From Macrothele yani (lineage: Eukaryota; Arthropoda; Arachnida; Araneae; Macrothelidae): a stretch of 64,000 bases of DNA. The translations under genes were made by a program, and so were the position numbers. The DNA is taken from assembly GCA_039090855.1 (NCBI GenBank), contig CM077010.1, positions 51,292,905-51,356,904 of the forward strand, given 5' to 3'. Below, piece after piece: positions 11,010 through 22,950 of the stretch. How positions within the stretch are numbered: position 1 is the stretch's first letter; every line of letters begins with the position of its first letter. The notes under the pieces were generated by a model that was not told where the DNA came from, searched no databases, and saw only the letters and a program-made list of their open reading frames with translations.

Positions 11010-11691
11010 CTATTAAGAATTCTGTAAATGCATCAGAATTTACATCTCCTTTAATGTTTTTAAAAAAATCATTACAAGTCTGCATTTTCACTACAGAAGA
11101 GACACTTGAAATGTTAAAATAAAAGTTGTTGACATTCCTTCTTCCCTTGATACATGCGGTATTATAAAACTGGAAAATCTGATGTTATAAAGTTGTTTTA
11201 AAATGGTTGTGATAATTTTTTTATTTACAATTCAACTTTTAAAAAATAATTTTCAACCATGTGACTAAGAAAAAAATAATTAAAAATAACCATTTAAAAA
11301 AAATCCCTATCTGTTTTTGTTTTATATATTAAAAATGGTTCCTTGTTTCCTCTGTCACATATCTTCAGGTTTCTGAGTTACACTTCGTGCCATGTTCAAA
11401 TGTCACTGTTGAAGAATGTGCTGCAATGCATACTTACTGTCAGCATTTACAAGACTATTGCTGGAAAAAGAAACTCTATGCACATTTACGTCTGGAATGT
11501 ATTTACTCATTGGCATATGGGCGAGTCTGTCCCGCATTGTCTCCGAGTGCTGTAAAGTTCACATAGCGATATATTCCACTCACTGGCTGTAATTTTCCTA
11601 ACATTGTATCATATTAACAGGGGGGGGCAGGGTACTTGCTATCATATGAAGGTGGCTTATATCTAATTGTTACAGATTTACACCAGTATAA
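11010..11691. other. Intron sequence with a short shared repeat
   Basis: About 50 bases near 11125-11175 (acattccttcttcccttgat type) resemble 23627-23675 at about 75% identity by eye. No gene is visible. Confidence 0.35.
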
Positions 11692-14670
11692 ATGACTCCA
11701 CAACTTAAATCTTGGCCCTCAGTCTCCGGCAGCTGGAATGTACCTGGCCAAGGCAACGGCCAGTGCGACATGAAGGCAGAGGGTGCTAAGAATCCCCAGA
11801 GGACCGGACTAGGCTGCCATCTGATGCTGACCTTGGCTACGTATAATGGACGCTCCCTATCTTCTGATTCAAGGCTTCTTGAATTGGAAGAGGAACTACA
11901 AAGGATCAAGTGGGACATCGTCGGGCTAAGTGAGGTAAGGAGAAAAGGAGAAGATCTCATTGAACTGAAAAGTGGACATCTCTTCTACTATCGTGGGACT
12001 GATACTGGCTGAACTAGTGGTGTTGGATTTATAATAAACAAGAAACTGAAGGATAAAGTTGTAGAAGTTGAAAGTTCCTCTGACAGAGCTGCACGACTCG
12101 TTATCCAACTCTCGAGAAGATACCAGGCTCAGATTATTCAAACTTATGCAACCACCACAAGTCATCCTGAAGAAGAAATTGAAGAATTTTATGAGGAAAT
12201 TCGTCATCTAAATATTAAAAGTAAGCAGCATTTGAAGATAATTATGGGAGATTTCAATGCAAAAATAGGGCAACGGCAACAGAATGAAATTTCAGTAGGT
12301 AAATTCGGTCACGGCAACAGAAACCAGCATGGAAATACTCTCGTTGAGTTTGCAGAGGCAAAAGGGTTTTTCATTTTGAACTCCTTGTTCAAGAAAAAGC
12401 CACACAGGAAATGGACATGGAGACATCCAAATGGAACGACAAGGGAAATTGATTTTATTATGTGTAACAAAAAATTCGTCATAGAAGACTGCAGTGTGCT
12501 AAACAAGTTCAACACAGGTAGTGACCATAGATTGGTGAGATGTAAGACGCATCTCAACACTAAACTTGAACGTGGCAAGCTCATAAGACAAACAAAATGT
12601 ATTGACATAACCAACCTTAAAAAACACCATAATACCTTCAAGTTGGAACTGAAGAACAGATTCTCCGCTTTAGAAGGCCTAACATCGGAAGAAGTGGATA
12701 TTTCTGAAGTTAATAGAAAAGTAACCAAAGCTCTTATGGAAACAGCAACAAAATTAGCTGGGTCTAAGAACAAGTTGCATGTGAACAAACTATCAGGAAA
12801 AACGAAAATGTTGATGCAAAAAAGAAGAGAGATGAGGACAACTAAAGAAGATGTGACTTCCAAAGTGGAATACATAGAGCTATGCAAGACAGTACGAAAA
12901 AGTATCACTGAAGACGTAAGGAAATTCAACTGTGAACTAGTGAGGAAAGCAATTGAAAACAACCAAAGCCTAAAGACAGCAAAGGGACATCTCAGTAAAG
13001 GAAGAAAACAGATTATGGCACTGAGAAAAGAAGATGGTTCTGTAACAAGAAATAGAGGCGAAATTTTGACAAGAGTGAAAGATTTCTACTCCAAATTATA
13101 TGAAAGGGTTGATACATGTACTCCAGACATCACGAAAGGTACCAGTTCCAGAGTTCTTCCAGTTCTCCCAGCAGAAGTTGCACATGCAATCAAGAACATG
13201 AAGCGGGGAAAAGCTCCAGGAGAAGATGGAATTACTGTAGACATCATACAAGAAGCAAGTGGAGAAATCGAAACAGTACTTGCCCAAGTTTTCACTCGAT
13301 GCCTTAATGAAGGGAAGATTCCTAAGGATTGGAACAACGCTACAATGATCCTGCTACATAAAAAAGGTGACATTGAGGATCTCAGAAACTACAGACCTAT
13401 CAGCCTCCTATCAGTGGTTTATAAAATCTTCACTAAAGTTCTTTCACACCGCTTGAAGGTAACACTGGACATGGCTCAACCGAGAGAACAAGCTGGATTC
13501 ACGAGTGGCTACAGCACAATAGATCATATCCACGTACTGAGAGAACTAATTGAAAGAGCGAGGGAATATGAACTTCCATTGTGCATGGCTTTTATCGATT
13601 ATGAAAAAGCCTTTGATTCGGTGAAACCATCAGCAGTTACAATGGCTCTGAAATCCTGTGGTATTGAAGATGCATACATTAATATTATTAATAACATCTA
13701 TGAAAATGCAAGTGCAAAGATTCGGCTGTTTAAGAATACAGCAAACATAAAAGTAGGAAAGATAGTGAGATAAGGTGACACCATATCTCTGAAGCTCTTT
13801 AATGCTACATTGGAGGGTGTCTTTCAGTCGCTGAGCTGGGAAAACAAGGGGATAAAGATTAATGGAAATTATCTAACTCACCTTCGTTTTGCTGATGACG
13901 TAGTCATTTTTGCAACTACCCCATCAGAGCTGCAGAGTATGATCCAGGAACTTGCTGACAAGAGTGAAGAAGTGGGATTAAAAATGAACTTTCAGAAGAC
14001 AAAAGTGATGTTCAATGCTTTTTCAAGAAATGAAGATTTATCGATTGATGGAGAAAAGCTGGAGATAACAGACACGTACATTTATCTTGGACAGCAGATA
14101 TCAAGTGAGGGTCACATTGATGAAGAAATTAATCGGCGTACAAAACTTTCCTGGAGAGCTTTTGGAAGAAACAGCATAATTTTCAAGAGCAATATGCCAT
14201 TATGTCTTAAAAGAAAGGTGTTTGATCGATGCATCCTTCCAGTGCTTACGTATGGTGCAGAGACGTGGACCTTATCTAAAAGAGGCATACAAAAGCTGCA
14301 GACAACTCAAAGAAGCATGGAGAGGTGCATGCTTGGTGTAACCAGGAGAGATAAGAAGAGGAACTCGTGGATCCGAAAAATGACAAGAGTGGAAGACATC
14401 ATGATCAGAGTTAAATCCGTGAAATGGCAATGGGGTGGACATACTGCCAGAAGGACAGACCATCGATGGACAGCCAAAATTTTAGATTGGATTCCAAGGG
14501 ACAGAAAAAGACCCAGAAGAAGACCACATGGGAGATGGGTGGATGAAATTCGAAAGTATGCGGGAGTCACATGGAGGAGACTGGCACAAGACAGACCGTT
14601 GTGGAGGAAACTTGGGGAGACCTTCGTCCAGCAGTGGATTGATAATGGTTGATGATGATGATGATGATGA
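11692..14670 (+). pseudogene. APE-type LINE (RTE-like), nearly open ORF with two stops
   Basis: One frame runs 11692-14652 (about 986 codons) and would encode endonuclease plus reverse transcriptase. The N-terminal third is an APE-like endonuclease (TLATYNGRSL, IMGDFNAKIG, GSDHRLV). The RT follows, with GKAPGEDGI, NYRPISLLS, FIDYEKAFDSV and the catalytic FADD near 13890. A C-terminal ETWTLSK and QRSMERCMLG block is typical of this LINE group. Only two stops break it: TGA at 12010 (likely Arg CGA) and TAA at 13771 inside the conserved RQGD motif (likely Gln CAA). Both are single C-to-T changes. The 3' tail is (GAT)n at 14651-14670. The 5' boundary is not defined. Confidence 0.88.
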
Positions 14671-16247
14671 TGACAGTAGCGAACAAAAGTATTTGGCGAA
14701 ACACTTTTTCGACCATAATTTGTTTTCTGCTGGACCAAATCGGGTCATTTTGGGATATGATATGTGTTGATTCGTGGGTTACAATACCGCATTGTTTGTA
14801 TTTCGCTCAGAGCGAATTTGTCGTTCGAAATCGGCCATATTCAAAAGTCGCCAATTAGTACCCATTTGTTTGCTGCCTGTATTAATGTTTTTATTGTGAT
14901 TTTTGTGGGTTTTGTGATGTGTAGTGTGATAATAAGTCAATCTTGGGTTTTCAGAAATGGGTAAAAAGGCGGAGATCCCTGTTGGAGCTCGCCAGGCGGC
15001 CGTGAACATGATGGAATCCGGAATGTGCATCACTGACATTGCGAGGGCCCTGAAGATCCAACACCAGTCCATTTCAACTATCCTGCAACATTATAAGAAG
15101 ACTGGGACCATCGAGAACAGTCCGCGATGTGGTAGGCCTTGTTCCACTATGTTGCGTCAGGATAGACCCATCCTCTGTCGATCTCGTGCTGATCCCACCT
15201 TGACTGCTGTGGACATCGTCACTGAATTCCGCGAAAGCGACGACCTGAACGTCAGCCGAATGACCATCTCCCGTCGTCTCATTGCTGGTGGATTGAATGG
15301 AAGACGCCCCGCCAAGAAACCACTCATCGGAGTCAAGAATCGAAGAGCCAGAGTCGCATTCGCGCACCGTCATCGACACTGGACCGCGGCGGACTGGAGT
15401 AAGGTGCGTTTCACCGACGATAGCAAGTTCAACTTGTTCGGAAGTGATGGCATCCGATACGTACGACGTCCGTGTGGCCAGAGATTCAACCCCCAGTTCA
15501 TTCAGCCGACTGTCAAGCACGGAGGAGGATTGCTCATGGTTTACGGCGCCTTCTCTCACAATGGAATGGGCCACATCATCAAGATTCACGGAATAATGAC
15601 CGGACAGAGCTACACGAACATGCTCATCAACGATGTCTTTCCATGGGCAAACCAGAACATGACACCCGGATAGATCATGCAGCAAGTCAACGACCCGAAG
15701 CACACCTCCAGAGTAGCAAAGGCAGCCTTCCAGCAGCAACAGGTCACACTTCTAGACTGGCCAAGCCAATCTCCAGACCTCAACCCCATCGAGCACATGT
15801 GGGAGGAGCTGGAGAGACGATGTGCAAAAAAAAAACCTGCTGGAATAGGGCCCAGAAGTTCAAACAGCTGTCTGCAGAATGGGCGCGGATTCCGCAGGTC
15901 ACCGTCGAGAAGCTAGTGGACTAGATGCCGGCCTGTTGTGCAGCTGTTATTAAGTCTTGTGGTTATCCCACTAAGTATTAGTTATTGTTTTGTCGTTTTC
16001 TTGTACTTGTTTTCTGTTATTGTTGCATTAAATGAATGTGATACACACCTACTTTGTTGGTCAATTTGTATGATCTTTGCGAATAAGCTTGGTACCTGAT
16101 CTGTGTTAAGGTTTCCGATCCATCTGCATATGGGTCATGTTTACAACTGAATAACACATATCATATCCCAAAATGACCCGATTTGGTCCAGCAGAAAAAA
16201 TATTATGGTGGAAAAAGTGTTTCGCCAAATACTTTTGTTCGCTACTG
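14671..16247 (+). mobile_element. Tc1-like transposon B with long inverted repeats
   Basis: Terminal inverted repeats of about 90 bp (CAGTAGCGAACAAAAGTATT on the left, mirrored at 16228-16247) extend to the tcatatcccaaaatgacccg block. TA follows on the right at 16248-16249; on the left the element abuts the (GAT)n tail of the LINE. The repeats are close to identical, so the copy is fairly young. Confidence 0.88.
14957..15924 (+). pseudogene. Tc1-like transposase with mutated catalytic Asp
   Basis: Begins MGKKAEIPVGARQAAV, followed by two HTH units (DIARALKIQHQSIS; VSRMTISRRL). Catalytic positions: FTDDSKF for the first Asp, then [11 protein letters not shown] where the family has QDNDPKHTS, so the second Asp is Val, and 34 residues later NPIEHMW with the Glu. 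A TAG at 15671 interrupts the frame just before, and an A9-10 run near 15830 causes a frameshift, after which the C-terminus ([12 protein letters not shown]) continues in another frame to 15924. The active-site change alone should abolish transposition. Confidence 0.88.
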
Positions 16248-16249
16248 TA

Positions 16250-16668
16250 TATTATTCAACATTTTACTAATGGACAAAATTTACTATAGTAATTACAGAA
16301 TGAAGTGTGTAGTTTACTCACTTTGGGCGTCTTTTGCTGCGATAGTCCTTGAAATTGGTATTATGTCTATATATCCTTCGGGTATTATTTACAATCGAAA
16401 TCCCAGGTTTGGCCGCCACAGCTGCACTTGTCTGTTGGTATATTGTGCGTTGAATATACGGGGGAGGGGGGGGCAGTGTCGAACGACTTTCCAGTAGTTA
16501 AATATATCCGTGCAGCCAAGTTTTAGTTAGGTCCAAGCATTTTACGCATGGTGTACCATGTTGCACGACTCAAATTGAGACAGACGTATAAAACAGGTGA
16601 AAATATATGGAAAGGTCGTTAAAACACGATGTACACTAAAAATAGCTCAGAAAGATTTCAGTGAGCAA
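16250..16668. other. No gene recognised
   Basis: Intron sequence with a G-rich run near 16460-16475. No repeat ends could be paired. Confidence 0.35.
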
Positions 16669-16886
16669 CTTGTGTCTATCCGTATGTGTTCGTTGACTAT
16701 GGCACATGAAGAATAAAAACCACAATCACAGAAATGCGAACCAAATACAAATAACTATAAGAACTAGCTGTTTCTCTGTGTTTTAACATTTTCATTGGAG
16801 TTATTTGTATTTGGTTCGTGTTTCAGTCATTGTGGTTTTTATTCTTTGTGTGCCATAGTCAACGAACACATATGGATAGATACAAG
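16669..16886. repeat. Foldback element D, ~218-bp palindrome
   Basis: Arms of about 90 bp: cttgtgtctatccgtatgtg at the left end and its near-complement at the right, meeting at a loop near 16775. An inner block (accaaatacaaataact / agttatttgtatttggt) is almost perfect. No coding sequence. Confidence 0.82.
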
Positions 16887-17352
16887 GGTGTGTATGTAAG
16901 AAAATTTTCATTCAACGTTGACCCGATTGGGGAGGCCGGTAGCTGAAAGCGAGTAACTAGCATGGCATTGTACTGCAAAAGTTTTCCGTTCAACATTGAA
17001 AACCACATTAGGAAGGAGGATTGAAAAAAAAAATTATAATTGTTCAGTGACAGCCTGTGGATGACCCTTAACCTCTCAGTGTGATAGGTAGCTGTGATTA
17101 GAAAACCAAGGTCGCAGCTGACGGAGAGCAATGGTGATGTCTCTAAACAACCATTTAACAGGCTGGAGCCTCTGGCACAGCACCAAAGCATTTCCGTTCT
17201 GCTCTGCCAACGAATGGCGGGAGGACATTCGAGACACTAATGCACGCCTGTGAGTTACCGGTGAGTGCATTTTTTTTTTTTTTTTTCAAAAGTTGCTGAA
17301 CATGTGCATCATTCATTAGTCAGGCACGGGGATTTTTGATTGTTGCTGATAT
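16887..17352. other. No gene recognised
   Basis: Contains a T16 run near 17270-17286. The region around 17050-17260 is somewhat GC-richer and could be an old repeat, but I cannot name it. Confidence 0.3.
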
Positions 17353-18579
17353 TAGGTGTGCAACTTAATTCTCGACCCCTAACCGCAAGCGATCATAGAA
17401 CGTCGGCAAATGCAAATAGCTGTGTGCGATAATGGCTGATTGCAGTGCCATCCAACAGCTTTCCAGGCAACCGTAACCGCTCACAGCTGTAGTGACAGAA
17501 GGGACGAAAGTTGATGGTAAAAGCAATGTCGTTCAAGAAGCAACATTTGAGACACTGCCTCCTGTTCGCGTTTCAGCTGGAAAAAAGTGCCGCAGAAGCC
17601 CAGCAAATGACCTGTGTTGCTTTGGGTGAGGCTGCTGTGTCCTACAGTACATGTAAGAAGTGGTTCCAGCGGTTTAAGAAGGGAAATTTTGATCTCCGTG
17701 ATAAGGAACTGGAACAACTGTTGAACACGGATCCCTGTCGCACGCAGTCAGAGCTCGCCCAGGAACTCGGAGTAACATGGCAAGCCATTGCAAAGCGCCT
17801 GCACAAGCTTGGATGGATTCACAAGGAGGCCGTTTGGTTGTCCCACCGACTCACAGCTGCGAACAAGTCTAGGCGCCACGATGTTGCTGTGTCCTTGCTC
17901 TCCAGATTCAAGAAGAAGGATTTCCTCAACAAAATTTTGATCTCTGATGAGAAGTGGATCCTCTGTGATAATCGTAAGCGGTGCAAATCGTGGGTGTATC
18001 CAGGTCAGCCTACCACCAGTACCGCCAAACTGAATATCCATGCCAGGAAGTTGTTGCTGTGCAATATGGTTGGATCAGCTTGGCGTCGTAGACTATGAGT
18101 TTCTCAAACCTGGTGAAGCGGTCAATGCTGAGCGTTATCGTCGGCAATTCATTCGCGTGAGTGACGCGATGGAGGCGAAAGGGCCATACACCAGCAAGGG
18201 CAGAAGGTCGGTCCTGTTGCTTCAGGATAACGCGAAAACGACTTAAAACACAATCACCGACCTGAAATGGGAGATTTTGCCCCACCCAGCGTATTCTGTA
18301 GACTTCGCCCTGTCGGATTATCACCTCTTTCCTTCCTGCAACATCACCTCAGGAGTAATATGCACTTCACTTCTGTCGAGGAGGTCCACTCAAGTATTGA
18401 TGACTTTATCAACTCGAAACAGCCCTCTGTTTTCCTCAGTGGCATTCGGCAGCTCCCTGACCGACGGCTCAAATGTTTCCAACACGACGGGAATTATTTC
18501 CTTGATTAGGTACGTATTTGATTTGCTATAATTTGCTGTCAACGTGTTGTGCGTGTGGCCGAGAATTAAGTTGCACACC
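17353..18579 (+). mobile_element. Mariner transposon (DD34D type), 1227 bp
   Basis: Inverted ends GGTGTGCAACTTAATTCTCG and its reverse complement at 18560-18579 are perfect over 20 bp, flanked by TA on both sides (17351-17352, 18580-18581). The ends differ from those of the 8.1-kb mariner. Confidence 0.88.
17526..18509 (+). pseudogene. Mariner transposase, broken
   Basis: Open for about 190 codons from MSFKKQHLRHCLLFAFQL, through the HTH (SELAQELGVTWQAIAKRL) and the first catalytic motif ILISDEKWILCDN. A frameshift near 18060 moves to the DQLGVVDYEFLKPGEAVNAE frame, which carries LLQDNAKTT (second Asp) and then a TAA at 18244. After another shift, the third Asp is in FALSDYHLF. About five codons appear to be missing between the second and third Asp. 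The C-terminus ends at 18507-18509. Confidence 0.87.
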
Positions 18580-18581
18580 TA

Positions 18582-19006
18582 ATACCAAATGGATATCCAA
18601 AACTTGAACTTTGGCAATCAGCTGCCAAAGGCACAAGGCATGTTAGTTTACACTCTCTTCAGTTGTATTATGATGAAGAATGTACAGAAATCTTGTAGAT
18701 GAGATTAAACTTCAGTTTTGACTTCACTAATTGGAAATACTAAAAGTAATTGATTTTCTAGTTTTGATATTGAATTATGGGCTGTGTTATATTATGATGT
18801 TTAATATATCTAATTTCCTGGGCTCCGGAACTATCAGCAATGTAAAATGTCATCAGCAAAATGTTGGGCATGTAAACTTTTGGCTTGGGCATCTATTTTT
18901 GTGGGCAACATGCCCAGCAAGGTATGTAGAAATTTTCTGATTTTTCTACCCCTGACTGAAATGCATTTGGGACAAAACCATACAGTTTGCAAGAGCATTT
19001 TATCAT
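18582..19006. other. No gene recognised
   Basis: AT-rich intron sequence. No repeat or exon supported. Confidence 0.35.
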
Positions 19007-19168
19007 TATGTTGTAAAAGAAAAGTGTTTAATCAATGCATCATTCCAGTTTTTACTTATAGATCAAAAGCCATTAATGGTAAAAAAAAAAAAAAAAACCT
19101 ACAAGGAGCAGGGAAGATGCATGCTTGGTGCAATCAGGAAAGCTAAAAAGAGGAACTTGTGAATCTGA
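19007..19168 (+). mobile_element. LINE fragment, left half (continues at 23331)
   Basis: Matches the LINE at 14208-14375 (tgtttaatcaatgcatcatt corresponds to tgtttgatcgatgcatcctt; then gtgcatgcttggtg). It breaks off after gaatctga where a T run begins, and resumes at 23331. The two halves were one LINE 3' copy before insertion of a SINE. Confidence 0.75.
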
Positions 19169-19348
19169 TTTTTTTTTTTTTATTATTATTAAATTCAGGG
19201 ATCGCATTCCTCCTAAAATTCCTAATATTTTGTGACCCTCCTTAAATTCCTAAAATTATACCTAAAATTTGCTATTCATCCTAAAATTTTCGTAAGCTTA
19301 TTTATTAAAAACACAACCGTTATTAACGCCAATAAATTTACCATTACG

Positions 19349-19480
19349 CAGGGTGCGCACGCGTGCTTGAAAACCTGGAAAGTCCTGGAAAATCATGATT
19401 ACGTTTTCAAGGCCTGGAATATCCTGGAAAAACGGTGTTTTTTTAATGCCGTCTTGAAAAGCCTTGAAATTTGAAATTAG
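19349..19480 (+). mobile_element. hAT-like terminal fragment
   Basis: Starts CAGGGTGCGCACGCGTGCTT and runs into repeated cctggaaa blocks, a pattern I know from hAT termini. I could not find its other end, so it may be a solo end nested in the larger element. Confidence 0.4.
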
Positions 19481-21800
19481 TGCTTAAAAAATGCCCTTTT
19501 AGGAAATCGTGTTACTGTTACCCCTTCATTTTTTAAAGTTCCTTTTCTCTGTTCTCAAAGAAACCACCGGCAGCGGTTTCCGATGTGCACCAAATCCTAA
19601 TTTGGCTGGGGGAAAAAAAGAAAAAAAAAAGGCACTACTTCCAGTGCAATAAAATTGGATGATTACTAATAGGTCGAAGGGGAGCTTGATGTCCGTCTGA
19701 CAATTGAGAACAGAAGGGGAAAGAAGAGGCATTTAGCATTTGCAGGGGGTCGCGTATGTACCAAGTCAGCTGGCATCCACCAGTGAGGAGTATGCCTGAA
19801 CAACACATTCATCATCTTCTTGTTTATGTGCATGCCACCCTCCCTCCCCTCAAGAGACTTCCACTACTTATGATAAAAAATAAGAAAACTATCTTTGCGA
19901 ATTTTTCACGAAAGTGGCTGAAATTTTTACATTCACTGTAATTGGATTACAGAAGCTCACTTCCAAAATTTCAGTTGAATCGGTTTAAAACTTTAAAAGT
20001 TAGCATTGGTAATTTTTATTATGGACAAGTATGTGTGCCTCTTTGGACAGAGTGAGCCTCCAGTAGAAAGGGTGTTACCATAGCAACGGTTGATTGACAG
20101 CTGGGAGCGCTGATCTGAAGCCCTTGGTTGGGAAGAAAGCAAACACCTGTTTATCACTTCCACAGCACAAAAGGACTAGGAGAATATTTTCAGAAATCCA
20201 TTTTTCTGAATTTTGAAAATAACACAGTAAAATTTTTACAGTAGTTAAGATACATCACAATAAAGTTCTAGTGCAAATTTCGCCAAATTCCGTTAGGAAC
20301 TTTAGCAGATGCAAAAAAAAAAAAAAAAAAACGTTGCATAATCGGATTGAAAAAAAAAGAAACAGTAATTATAAATTACGGGAAAAGCAAGTGAATTATT
20401 TTTTTTAGATGCCATGGTTTATTTAAACAGAGTGATCCTTAATTTTTTTTCTGTGATGATATGGACTCTATTTGAATTACAAACACGTTTTTATTCAGAC
20501 GTCTGAGTTACTGTTTTAATAAAAAAATCATCTATAATTAAAAAGTTTTCAATGGATTTAAGTAATATTCAGCAGATAAACAAACGTATTTTAGTAAATT
20601 GCAACATCATGACGTAAATTTGGTAATTTAATTTTGTCGAAAATTGGGGAGCATTTTTTTTTTACAGTTTCTATTATAGTTAAAGTGAAGGAGGAAGGGT
20701 GCAACTTGACAGTTCAGTGAGCTGCAGGTGGTGATTTATGGCGATGTGCCAAATGAAAAGAAGCCATTCCATCAGGTAATTCCAAAGGTTGTGTTGTGTG
20801 GACGCGTCCTCCTGCTGTTTGATCTTAATTGGAATGTTTTTGTGCATGGGGGGGGGTTCGAGAGAAATATCCGTTTCAGCTTTACAGCTTTCACGGCTCT
20901 TTTTTTTTTTTTTTTTCTTGGTAATAAATAAAAATCATAGTTGCTGCATTCACCATTGATCCATGTTTGCATTTCTTGAATATAAACAGCAGACAATCAG
21001 AAACATAGTGTTGGGCGGGTCTTGATGATCTTCATTTTGCATATGCTGAATTCAGTTCTGTGGGAATAAGGAATGACTTATACTGTGAATATATACAAAA
21101 CTACATATTTTTGAGCTGAAAAAATAGGTCTACTTGTACACAGTAGCTAAAGTGTGAACTCAGATGAAGACAATCAGACATACGGACATCTGATTCCATA
21201 AAAAAAAAATCAACATAGTTTTTTTATTTACACTACAGGTAAAAAAGCAAAAACATGTTTTTAAACGTTATAAAGGAAAACAGATTTTTGAAACGCATGA
21301 CTTGATGATCTTAATTTCTGAAAGTTTCTTTTTCCACATCCTTTTTTTCAATTACAATACACTGTAACAGGATACTGTGTGTTATATCACCTAGAGATAT
21401 GGCAGATTTTCGGTTGCTGATATCCGCGATCGTAAGCGGTAGTTGCATTGCGATTGTTGATGATGACAAGATAAATACTGGAGTGATGTAAAATGTTGCA
21501 TAAACTAAAAAAATAAAAAAAATAAAGCCCTCCCCCCCCTCCCGAACTTTTATGCGGTCATCATAGCTGATCAACCATTTCATTCCATGAACATCAGCAC
21601 ATTTCAATCATTTGAAATCATTTGAACATTGGGGGTATCTGAAGGAATTCAGCCGTGCTTAAGCGCCCTAGCGCAACGAAAACATGCTAATTTTGGACAG
21701 TTCTATTCCCTTCCCCTCTACCATCCCTAATAATTGAGAGTGCATACATTGAGAGTGTTTCAAATATTCTATTTATGAGCTAGTTTTCGCGCTGTTTGTT
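19481..21800. other. Interior of hAT-like element, no gene recognised
   Basis: AT-rich with poly-A runs near 20313 and 20880-20915. The stretch 20040-20160 is slightly GC-richer. No open frame shows a transposase motif. Confidence 0.35.
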
Positions 21801-21841
21801 ATGCTTTTATTTTCGAAGAAAGAGAGGGAAAATAAGGAAAA

Positions 21842-22120
21842 GCAGCTAGAGAAAAAAGAAAAGCTGAGTTTGATGACAAAATAAAAGAAAATGATGCAGA
21901 AATAAATAGGCTTAAAAAAGATAAAGAAGCCTCCCTAGCAGTAATTCAAGAGGGAACAGAAAGAATGAGAAAAGCTGTAGAAAAACAAAATACTGTTGAA
22001 ATAGCAGTTGCCTCTAACTTGATCATACACGGTTCAGCTGAAATAAAGAAAACTGAAAGTAAATTAGTTGTGGTGGAAGCAGAAAAAGATAGGCTAATCA
22101 GGAAAAGGTTAAAACAATAA
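21842..22120 (+). pseudogene. Coiled-coil C-terminal coding remnant
   Basis: About 85 codons are open from 21863 to the TAA at 22118-22120, with strongly charged, heptad-like text (DAEINRLKKDKEASLAVIQ; then AEIKKTESKLVVVEAEKDRL). Just upstream the same style continues in a shifted frame (KEKQLEKKEK near 21836-21862), so there is one frameshift. It looks like the last exon of a protein carried by the surrounding element. I do not recognise the family. Confidence 0.45.
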
Positions 22121-22396
22121 TATGAAAAAAGTAATTCAGTGAACAATTGTACATAGTTCTTGGTTTTCAATTACCTTTTTAGGATATTATAGTTTAATGT
22201 GAAACCTGAAAACTTTACTGTGAAAATCGTGAATTGCTTCTGGTTCAACAGCATATTAATGTTCAAAGTGAAACTTGAATGTGGTAAATATACTTGAATA
22301 TGATAATAACACGTGAAAAGATAAGAACTGAACATTAGAAGTAAATCATACTTAAACTTTAGACATTAGACGTTATGCAAAAAATTTGGGTGTGAA

Positions 22397-22950
22397 CTTC
22401 GACCATATATACTAATGGACTGCGCATTGGCAATAGCTGCATCAAAGCCGCCATGGCTCAAACATTGGGCACGTCATCATCAGACTCCAAATTTCGTGTA
22501 CAAATGCTGTTATGATTACTAATTTACGCTGCAGAACTTCAGTGTTTTCGGTGTATTATGTGAATGCACCTCATATATAATGAAAACTCTTCAGGTAAGT
22601 TTACTTATGAGCTATATACATGCATGATCGTGTTGTTTACATTTTGTGATTTATAATGTGATGAACATTTGCGAAGAATTTGGAACATGCATTCCATTTT
22701 TTTTTTCTTAAGTTACTATATTTTTATATCAATAGCTGCAAGTTTCTGGTTAAGTAATTGAACTTTATTGACTTGGGTATTTAATTCGTTTCTTACCCAT
22801 GAAAAATCATAGAACTTTCTTTACTATATCGGTCAGAGCAACCATAAACACAGCAGGTGTAACCCATCTTTTTGACTGTTGTCATGTGATTTTATGTTGG
22901 AGCCAGAAATTTTGATGTCATGCGCAGTCTATCAGTATATATGGTTGAAG
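22397..22950. mobile_element. MITE, 554 bp, with exact 8-bp target duplication
   Basis: Inverted ends: CTTCGACCATATATACTAAT on the left and, reversed, CTTCAACCATATATACTGAT on the right, continuing to gactgcgcat. They are flanked by ggtgtgaa at 22389-22396 and again at 22951-22958. No ORF. The 8-bp duplication fits hAT, P or Merlin-type elements; the ends do not fit the usual hAT CAGNG pattern, so the superfamily is open. Confidence 0.78.

Noticed and set aside
12309..12962. 217-codon minus-strand ORF
   Set aside because: Exact shadow of the LINE endonuclease/RT frame; no domain of its own.
15074..15739. 221-codon minus-strand ORF
   Set aside because: Shadow of the Tc1 transposase on the + strand.
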